From contig CM041778.1 in NCBI GenBank assembly GCA_023374045.1, forward strand, positions 365,278,831-365,342,830: a stretch of 64,000 nucleotides of DNA, read 5' to 3'. The notes under the pieces are model-generated. The model worked only from the letters and a program-made list of their open reading frames with translations. It searched no databases and was not told the origin of the DNA. The position numbers and the translations under genes are program-made. The DNA is from Limonium bicolor. Its lineage: Eukaryota > Streptophyta > Magnoliopsida > Caryophyllales > Plumbaginaceae. This document shows positions 56,780-64,000 of this stretch, one piece after another. Position 1 is the first letter of the stretch. Each line of letters begins with the position of its first letter.

Positions 56780-57510
56780 TAGCAGAAGAAGCCCTAGGAC
56801 CAGGCCAGAGTGTACGCGATGGCTGGAAGGAGGACCGATCCACTGACAGAGTTGTCACAGGTATTCTCCAGCTATCCTCCCGTTCTGTTTTCTGTTTGTT
56901 TGACTCTGGAGCCACCCACTCTTTTATTTCTGCTGAGTTGGTGGGTGAGCTCGGTTTGCCTGTGGTGCCCTTGGGTATTGAGCTGTGTGTGCATAGTCCA
57001 TTAGTTAAAGATTCTACTATGCTTCTGAAATCTGTTTGTAAGGATAGTCCTGTGTTAGCCAGAGATAGGACTCTGTATGCTAACCTCATCTCTATGGAGA
57101 TGACAAATTTTGATATGATTTTGGGTATGGATTGGCTTGCTGCCCACCATGCCCATATTGATTGTGCCGCTTCGAGGGTTACTTTTGAGGAGCTGGGTCT
57201 GCCCCGTCTGACTGTAGCAGGGAATGGAATCTCATGCTCACCACCAGTCATTTCAGCCATGCAGGCGTTTTGCTATCTGAGGAAAGGATGCCAAGGACTC
57301 CTGTGCTACATCCCTGAGGTTCGCAAGGATGCAAATTTGGAGGATATCCCAATGGTCAGAGACTTCCCTGACGTGTTTCAGGACGATGTGCCTGGGCTTC
57401 CCCCTATCAGAGAGGTGGAGTTCTCGATCGAGCTCGCACCTGAGACTCAGCTGATTTCTAAGGCCCCATACCGGATGGCGCCTGCTGAGCTTAAGGAGCT
57501 GAAGATCTAG
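56780..57510 (+). pseudogene. Element C protease
   Basis: LFDSGATHSFISAELV (catalytic D-S-G-A near 56899) and FDMILGMDWLAAH near 57110, then GLPPIREVEFSIELAPE linking to RT. TAG codons at 56780 and 56795 lie just upstream; a TAG at 57508-57510 splits it from RT where element B has Gln. A shift near 56890 is likely. Confidence 0.88.
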
Positions 57511-58838
57511 TTGCAGGAGCTGTTGGATAAGGGCTTTATTCGCCCTAGTGTGTCACCTTGGGGAGCGCCCGTCTTGTTTGTTATGAAAATTGATGGTAGT
57601 ATGCGTTTATGCATTGACTATAGGGAGCTCAATAAGGTTACCATTAAGAATAGGTATCCTCTCCCACGCATAGATGAGTTGTTTGACCAGTTAGCAGGAG
57701 CTAAAGTGTTTTTGAAAATCGATCTGAGGTCGGGTTATCATCAACTGAGGATTAAGGCAGACAACGTGCCTAAGTCCGCCTTCAAGACTCGCTATGGACA
57801 TTACGAGTTCCTAGTGATGCCATTCGGTCTGACGAATGTGCCTTCTATATTTATGGACATGATGAACCGGGTCTTTAAGCCGTTTTTGGACCAGTTCGTC
57901 GTGGTGTTTATTGATGACATCTTGGTGTATTCCAAGAGTGCTGAGGAGCACGAGGAGCATCTGAGGACCATTCTCCAGACTCTGAGGGAGAAGGAGCTGT
58001 ACGCGAAGCTGAAGAAGTGTGAGTTCTGGTTAGACCAGGTGGTATTCTTGGGGCATGTGGTCTCCAAGGATGGTATCTCGTGGACCCGGAGAAGGTTAGA
58101 GCTATTACTGAGTAGGCCAGGCCTACTAATGTCGGTGAGATTCGTAGCTTCCTTGGACTAGCGGGCTACTATCATAAGTTTGTGGAGGGCTTCTCCAAGT
58201 TAGTGATTCCGTTGACCCGTCTGCTACATAAGGAGGTGAGGTTTGAGTGGAGCGAGGCCTGTGAGCAGTGATTCCAGGAGTTGAAGAAGAGGTTGACGTT
58301 TGCGCCGATTCTGACTCTTCCAAAGGGGACCGAGGGTCTAGAGGTGTTATGTGATGCATCCCATAAGGGACTTGGTTGTGTTCTGATGCAGCATGGGAAG
58401 GTAGTAGCGTATGGCTCCCATCAGCTTAAGCCATATGAGAAGAACTATCCGACCCACAACCTGAAGTTAGCTGTCGTGGTGTTTGCTTTGAAGATTTGGA
58501 GGTACTACCTCTATGGAGCTTCGTGCAAAGTATATACAGACCACAAAAGCCTCAAGTACTTGTTCGCTCAGAAGGAGTTGAACTTGAGGTAGAGGAGGTG
58601 GCTGGAGTTGTTACACGATTATGATTTGGAGATCCTCTACCATCCTGGTAGAGCGAATGTGGTTGCTGATGCGCTCAGTATGAGGGGTCCGTCTGGAGCT
58701 GTTTGTGCTTGTCTAGTGTGCAGAGGTCTGCTCTCGAGTTACAGCGTATGGATATCTGGGTCGTGCCCAGAGAGGTCTGGGATGTTGGCAGCGTTACAAA
58801 TTCAGCCTACCTTGATCGACTGGATCAAGGCCAGTTAG
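57511..58838 (+). pseudogene. Element C reverse transcriptase and RNase H
   Basis: [67 protein letters not shown] (catalytic D-D, 57907-57936) and [16 protein letters not shown]. RNase H from [18 protein letters not shown] (near 58348) to NVVADALS (near 58655). Frameshift near 58095, TGA at 58269-58271, TAG at 58590-58592 (Gln in B and D) and TAG at 58836-58838. Confidence 0.9.
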
Positions 58839-60243
58839 GAGCTTGACGATGGGTTGAGTAAGATCAGAGAGGGGTTATCTACTGGTCAGGAGTATGAGTT
58901 TCGGGTTTCAGAGGATGGTTGTCTGAGATTCAGAGACCGTGTTTGTGTGCCTGCAGACGATGCTCTGAGGCGGGAGATTATGCAGGAGGCTCATGAAGCC
59001 CCGTACTCGGTACACCCAGGAGGTGTGAAGATGTACCGGGACCTCCGAGAGACTTTCTGGTGGAGCAATATGAAGAGGGACATATCTGACTTTGTATCCA
59101 AATGTCGGACCTGTCAGCAGGTCAAAGCCGAGCATCAGAGACCAGCTGGTTTGCTTCAGCCTCTTCCAGTCCCAGAGTGGAAGTGGGAGAGCGTAGGTAT
59201 GGACTTCGTCATGGGACTGCCTAAGACTCCGAGAGGGTTCGATGCAGTTTGGGTTATTGTGGACAGACTCACGAAGAGTGCTCACTTCTTGCCAGTCCGG
59301 AAGACCTTCAGTCTGCATCGCCTAGCGCAGTTGTATATGGATGAGATAGTGCGGCTGCATGGGATTCCAGCTCCGATTGTGTCTGACAGAGACCCGCGCT
59401 TCGTATCTAGATTCTGGTAGAGCTTGCATCAGGCTATGGGAACGAAGTTGTCATTCAGCTCAGCTTACCATCCTCAGTCAGATGGGCAGACAGAGAGGAC
59501 GAATCAGGTCCTGGAGGACATGCTTAGAGCATGTATGCTCGACTTTGGAGGCAGTTGGGATCAGCACGTGGCGTTGATCGAGTTTGCTTATAATAATAAT
59601 TTCTAGTCTAGCATCGGGATGGCCTCGTTTGAGGCTCTGTATGGTAGGAGGTGCAGATCACCCATCTGTTGGGATGATCTGAAGGAGAGGGCAGTTGTTG
59701 GTCCTGACATGGTTGAGGATGCTGTGGGTAAGATTCAGTCTATCAGAGAGCGTCTTCTTGTAGCTCAGAGTCGTCAGAAAAGTTACACCGATTAGAGGAG
59801 ACGACCTCTAGAGTTTGAGGTAGGTGACCACGTGTATCTGAAGGTTTCTCCAGTCCGTGAAGTTGTGCGGTTTGGGAAGAGAGGCAAACTCAACCCTTCG
59901 TTTCGTTGGACCTTTTGAGGTCTTGGAGAGGATCGGGCCGGTTGCCTACCATTTGGCTTTGCCGCCGTCTTTGGCCGGAGTTCATAGTGTGTTCCATGTT
60001 TCCATGCTAAGGAAGTATGTCCCGGACCCGTCGCATGTCATTGATTACGGTCCACTTCATTTGAGAGAAGACTTCACTTTTGAAACAGCTCCTTCGAAGA
60101 TCCTAGCCAGAGATGTTCGTAAGCTCAGGAGTAAGACCATGCCTTTGGTCAAAGTTTAGTGGTCGGGTCAGTCGGAAGATGAGGTGACCTGGGAAGTGGA
60201 AAGTGAAGTGCGCTCTAAGTTTCCCGCCCTCTTTGAGCAGTAG
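58839..60243 (+). pseudogene. Element C integrase with chromodomain-like C-terminus
   Basis: HEAPYSVHPGGVKMYRDL...CRTCQQVKAEHQ zinc motif, VGMDFVMGLPKTPRGF (Asp), PIVSDRDPRFVSRFW (Asp), HPQSDGQTERTNQVLEDM (Glu), [17 protein letters not shown] and a terminal DEVTWEVESEVRSKFPALF. TAG codons at 59418, 59604, 59793 and 60157; frameshift near 59895. Confidence 0.9.
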
Positions 60244-60270
60244 GCACGTTAATTTCGAGGACGATATTCT

Positions 60271-60286
60271 TTTAAGGGGGAGGTGA
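60271..60286 (+). promoter_or_regulatory. Polypurine tract of element C
   Basis: TTTAAGGGGGAGGTGA lies just after pol and directly before TGTTATAACCC, the 3' LTR start. Confidence 0.85.
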
Positions 60287-62578
60287 TGTTATAACCCAAA
60301 GTTTCGTACATTTTATTTCATGTAATGTTATCCTAAGATTGGCTTATTTTACTTAGGACATGGAAGTCCTTCTTAAATAAGTTGAGGACGAGAAAGTCAT
60401 TTTCCCCCACCTGTTTATTTTTCTGGTGAGGATAATCTCCTATTATTTTATTCCCTTTTCCTCTTAATTATTCCTTTTCTGATCACGTTCTCATGACTCT
60501 CACATTATTCCCTCACCGCTTCAATTTTTGAAAACCGTTAGACGCTCCCTTCTCTTCTCTGCTCTCTCTCAAAAATTACGTTCTGTTCAACCTCTCAAGT
60601 TCTGCTGATTGTGGTCCTTCATTGAGTTTCTGCTGTGAATTCTGTTCCGCCGCGAGGTTCGGTTCAGATTAAGGTAATCAGCGTTGATTCGTTCTTCTTC
60701 GATTCTGAAATTTGGGATGTTCTCCTTGTCTTACTCCTTCCTCTGCAATCTGATTAATGAATCAGAAATCCTTCCGACATTCCTTGTAAATCTCTCCTGC
60801 TGTGGATTGATTCTGTGTTCGTGACTGTCGGATTCAGGTACTGATTATGGTCTCGTTGTGTGAGCATTCCAGTTTCTATTTGAGGGTTCAATATTCTGAA
60901 TTTTGGTTTGTCTCTGCGGATGTGTATTCAGTGTTTTGGAACTGCATCTTGGTCTGCATTGCTGTGACGGTATTGGTCGATTATTCTGCTCCGGATTTGG
61001 GATTCTTCTACTATTAATCGAGGTAGGTGGCTTTCGGATTCGGCTAGTGTGTTCAGCCTTGGGGAGTTTCAGATTCTGGGTTCTAATCTGCAAATTTCCT
61101 CTGCGTTGTGTTTGAGAATCTATCTGTTTGAACTACTGTTTGCACATGTATAAACCCCCAAGGTGGTTTCTGCAAGTTTCTTCTGATTTGAATGTGTTTG
61201 AGCCTCTGGTTTGTGCTCAATTCGTTTCTGAAAACTGCACTTTTTGATATGTCCGAACGTCTATCCGGACGTTGATGTTCGGACAGACCCTGTTTGCGTT
61301 CTGTTTTCTGAGTTTTAAACCGTGTCTGAACTTCCGTCCAAGCTTTGATGTTCGGACGGGGTGCGAGGACGAGTCCGGCTTACAGGTCTCGAATGGTGTC
61401 CAAACTTGTAAGTACGAACAGAATTTCGGACACCCTCTGCCGCTTCTTCTGATTTTGGTTCGACATGCGTCCGAACTTTGACATTCGGACACATGTCCGG
61501 ACATTGCGCGTATCTGATTTCCGAAAACCGTCCGAACATCCGTTCGAGTTTCAATGTTCGGACACCTCTGTCTCTGCCTTTGTTTTAAAGTTCGACCTGT
61601 GTCCGAACTTCTATGTTCGGACACATGTTCGGACATTCGTCTGATTTTGACCTTTGAGTCTCGACTTGCGTCCGAACGTTGATGTTCGGACACAAGTTCG
61701 GACACGGCACTGTTTTCGCTACAACTTGCTCGTTTGAGCTCCGTTTTGACTTCCGTTTGCAGGGTTGGATTCCCCTTCTGATTTCCAAGCTATTTTATGC
61801 TTTGTGGTGCCTGTGATGCACATATGCTTAATTGTATTTAAGCTTCTGTTTTAGGACCTAGTTATCTTTGTATCTGAACTCTGGATGACTAGTTTAGCTA
61901 TCTCGTAGCGCGTTGCGTAGGACATCCTCCTGTTTCACGGGTGGTATCCCCGTTCTGTTCACAGGTTCCCACTTGTTCTGTTCATGAGTGATGTTTCCTT
62001 GTTCTGTTCATGGATTGTATCCATTCTTCTGTATGCTTTGATTGACTAGTATCCCACTCTGTTTCTGACCCTGTTTAATTTAAGTTCTGTTTAGTCCTAC
62101 GGTGTTTGGGACTTCTGCTTCTGCTTCTTGTTTTGTAATGTGATTTCCTCCGTCTACCTCTGATTAGATAACGTTTATCTAAATGTTTTTTATCATGCTG
62201 GTTGATGATGTTAGTCATCTACTGGGCATAGTTGGATGCTCATTCCCCTACTCTTACTAACATTGCAGATTGATCAGCGAGGATCACATGTTCAGCTTCT
62301 GGAGTTCTATTTTTTTTTTTTACTCATGTTTAAGACAATTATGCTTTAGCTTATAGCCTTCGAGCCTAACTAGTATTTGACACTACTTCTGACTACTATT
62401 TTGTATTCGGGTCTGAGATACCCAGTTACGTTTTGTTACGCTATACCTTTATATAAGTATTCGTTTTGGGCCTTTACTCAGTTTATTTATGCACGTTAGT
62501 TAGAGCCTTGCGTTATTAAGTAATAATACGCGGCGTGTAATACCCCTAACTCCAAGGCCAGTGTTTGGGGGTGTTACA
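60287..62578 (+). repeat. 3' LTR of element C
   Basis: Starts TGTTATAACCC after the polypurine tract and ends GGGGGTGTTACA at the TSD. No matching full-length LTR exists at the left end. Contains the hairpin array 61248-61705 and a T(12) run near 62310. Its last 43 bp (62536-62578) are the inverted counterpart of 55579-55621. Confidence 0.8.
61248..61705. repeat. TCCGAAC/GTTCGGA hairpin array in the element C LTR
   Basis: Six or more units of the form GTCCGAAC...TGATGTTCGGACA, sometimes followed by TGTCCGGACA, spaced about 70-90 bp (near 61250, 61325, 61400, 61470, 61530, 61610 and 61670). Each unit is an inverted repeat with an 8-12 base loop. Confidence 0.88.
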
Positions 62579-62753
62579 TTTCATCTCTGGTTATTAGGGT
62601 TTCCTAGGGTCCTATTAAGTTTCCAAGGCTTTACTAGAGTTTTTAAGGTCATCTCCATGATTTCCGGGACTTTGGGGAATTTCAAGAACTAGGGTTTCTA
62701 GGATTTCCGGGACTTTCGGGAATTAGGGTTTCTTTCTAACTTGGGGTATTTCA

Positions 62754-63367
62754 TTCTCCACTCCTTAAACAAAGCTTCACCCTCGAAGCTTAAGCTTACC
62801 ACAAGACTTAGTAATACCACAAAACATTAACCACTAGTGCAAAAATCTCACTTATGCTATAAGTAACAATAACACATTAAATAACAACAAACGCAACACC
62901 ACAAGTCTTACCTATTCCACATAATCAGGTGAGGCAAACATAATCAAAGCATAGAATTTCAGACATATCATGATAAACACATTAGTCACACCACTTCACC
63001 CCCAGTTTACCAAAACGTGACTTTCATCCTTATGCTTTCCTTAACCTTCCTCCCCCCTTGAAATAAAGTTCCCCTGAAACTTGATAACTAACCTCAACCA
63101 ATAGATGTTGGTGTTTGTTTCCTCATTTTACTCTCTAATTCCCAAGTGGCTTCTCCAACACTACGCTTCCGACGCTCCACTCTGATCTCTACTTATACTT
63201 AGGAGCTAAATCCTTTAAGGTTTCAAGCTGGCCCCTTTTGGCCTCCCTTCCTGTGTAGTCACCATTATACACACATACATGTTAGTCATAAACATTCACA
63301 CGCAAGCATTCAAACAATAGTCACCTATCCCTTCCCCGATCTATAACTTATTACTCTGATACCACAA
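62754..63367 (-). other. Minimal interior of element A
   Basis: A 614-bp interior. On the minus strand from the right: PBS, then a remnant near 63130-63200 that can be read as EATWELE-like, the end of a gypsy chromodomain, and a purine-rich TTTAAGGAGTGGAGAA at 62754-62769 before the LTR. No gag, protease, RT or integrase. Confidence 0.75.
63354..63364 (-). promoter_or_regulatory. Primer-binding site of element A (tRNA-Met)
   Basis: Minus strand TGGTATCAGAG, three bases from the LTR that starts at 63368. Confidence 0.85.
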
Positions 63368-64000
63368 TGTAACACCCCACTTTTCCTGGCTCTAATTTTT
63401 TTTTGTTTTTTGTGAACAATACAGCGGAAGACTTACAAAACTAGTCGGGGTGCTACCGCCACACCCACACTCACTGTGGATGCTAAGGCTTATTACCACC
63501 ACTATACCAAATTAATCAAACTCTTAAACTTTATATATATTCAAAATCTAACCACAATATGAACCACTTGTACTTCCAAAATTATCTTCTAAACTTTACA
63601 ACCTTTACTTACTAATACCAACTAACAACTTCTTTCAAAACTAAATATCAACTTACACTTCCTTAACTTACACTTCCTTTACTAGTTTACAAAGTGTTTA
63701 AAGATACTACAACTCAACTTAATGGAACTAAATATCAACTTCTTTTGTCTCTAATCACCTCTAGTTCCACACTTCTGTGTAACTTCATGACTAGGGAGAA
63801 ACACCATATTTTCCTGTACCTGTGGTCAGTCATGCAATCACAGAGAAAAGACCACAGGGCACATGCCAGAAAACAAATGTCAGCAAAGCTGAGTAATTCT
63901 TGCCACCACATGTAAAATACATTTAGCTTATAAAACTCTTTACTAAATCATATGTGACATCAAAAGAACCACACCAACATATATCACCAAAAAAAACACA
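63368..64000 (-). repeat. 5' LTR (element orientation) of element A, cut by the window edge
   Basis: TGTAACACCCCACTTTTCC onward matches 38709-39310 with few differences, including the CACTGTGGATGCTAAGGC block. Small differences include an extra CTTAACTTACACTTC near 63663. Continues past 64000. Confidence 0.92.

Larger units (their letters stand above)
55579..62578 (+). mobile_element. Ty3/gypsy Tekay/Del-like element C with asymmetric ends
   Basis: Flanked by a perfect TSD TTTCA (55574-55578 and 62579-62583). Only 43 bp of LTR-like sequence precede the PBS on the left, while 2.29 kb follow the polypurine tract on the right. Gag, protease, RT, RNase H, integrase and chromodomain-like end are present in order. 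There is no AlkB segment between gag and protease. More than ten in-frame stops, nearly all TAG. Confidence 0.85.
38709..62753 (-). repeat. 3' LTR (element orientation) of A, interrupted by elements B and C
   Basis: Segments: 38709-40892, 55138-55578 and 62584-62753. The first 600 bp match 63368-64000 closely. Ends TGTAACACCCCAC and GGGGTATTTCA. No gene was recognised in any of the three segments. Confidence 0.85.
38709..64000 (-). mobile_element. Gypsy-derived element A with minimal interior, extends beyond the window
   Basis: Left LTR 38709-62753 (2.8 kb once B and C are removed), interior 62754-63367, second LTR from 63368 to beyond 64000. LTR ends in element orientation are TGAAATACCCC...GGGGTGTTACA, like B and D. 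The 614-bp interior keeps only PBS, a pol 3' remnant and PPT side. It is a non-autonomous derivative (LARD-like). The far TSD lies outside the window; the near flank is AAGCC. Confidence 0.85.

Noticed and set aside
61217..61788. Minus-strand frame of 162 codons and neighbours in the element C LTR
   Set aside because: Produced by the TCCGAAC hairpin array, with repeated VRTDVRT-like translation; not a protein family.
62854..62872. CACTAGTGCAAAAATC in the interior of element A as a CACTA transposon end
   Set aside because: Single occurrence with no matching inverse end or TSD nearby.
1..64000. tRNA, rRNA or CRISPR features
   Set aside because: No cloverleaf-compatible tRNA with both boxes and acceptor stem, no rRNA-like sequence, and no regularly spaced identical repeats with unique spacers were seen; tRNA-like matches are primer-binding sites or the SINE candidate.

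Overview
This window is plant nuclear repeat DNA, most likely from an angiosperm. No host protein-coding gene, rRNA, tRNA or CRISPR array was recognised. It is a stack of transposable elements inserted into one another. The evidence is Ty1/copia and Ty3/gypsy polyprotein domains, LTRs with TG...CA ends, primer-binding sites matching tRNA-Met or tRNA-Asp, polypurine tracts, and target-site duplications (TSDs) that can be read directly. The species cannot be named from the sequence.

Layout. 1-1989: AT-rich DNA without genes. 1990-16060: a decayed Ty1/copia element (copia-1), split by a non-autonomous CACTA DNA transposon (3360-4538, TSD TCA) and by a minus-strand, pol-less Athila-type gypsy element (6488-14233, TSD CAAGG). 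16061-18400: no genes, one cluster of short repeats. About 18400-20490: the 5' part of a second copia (copia-2), cut off inside its GAG-pre-integrase motif. 20491-36491: a rearranged minus-strand gypsy complex, made of an inverted LTR piece, a gag piece and a full-length element called D here (LTRs 22233-26022 and 32492-36491). 36492-38708: the RT/RNase H end and a downstream ORF of a Sirevirus-like copia (copia-3). That ORF is broken at 38709 by gypsy element A, whose left LTR runs to 62753 because gypsy elements B (40893-55132, TSD GGCAT) and C (55579-62578, TSD TTTCA) both sit inside it. A has only a 614-bp interior, and its second LTR runs off the window at 64000.

The most notable content is in elements B and D. 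Between gag and protease both carry an AlkB-like 2-oxoglutarate/Fe(II) dioxygenase ORF with HxD, distal H and RxNxxxR motifs. In both, this ORF lies inside what reads as an intron. In B, removing that intron joins gag to protease-pol in the same frame. Two short gag introns sit at corresponding places in both elements. This suggests a retrotransposon lineage that captured a nucleic-acid demethylase and expresses it from a differently spliced RNA. All copies here carry stops or frameshifts.

Other notable patterns: arrays of GC-rich hairpins built on TCCGG/TCCGAAC half-sites in the LTRs of three element families (Athila, B, C); an in-frame TAG at the same RNase H-integrase junction in B, C and D; many TAG codons in C at positions where relatives have Gln; duplicated polypurine tracts in B and D; and element C's ends, a 43-bp near-palindrome present in opposite orientations.
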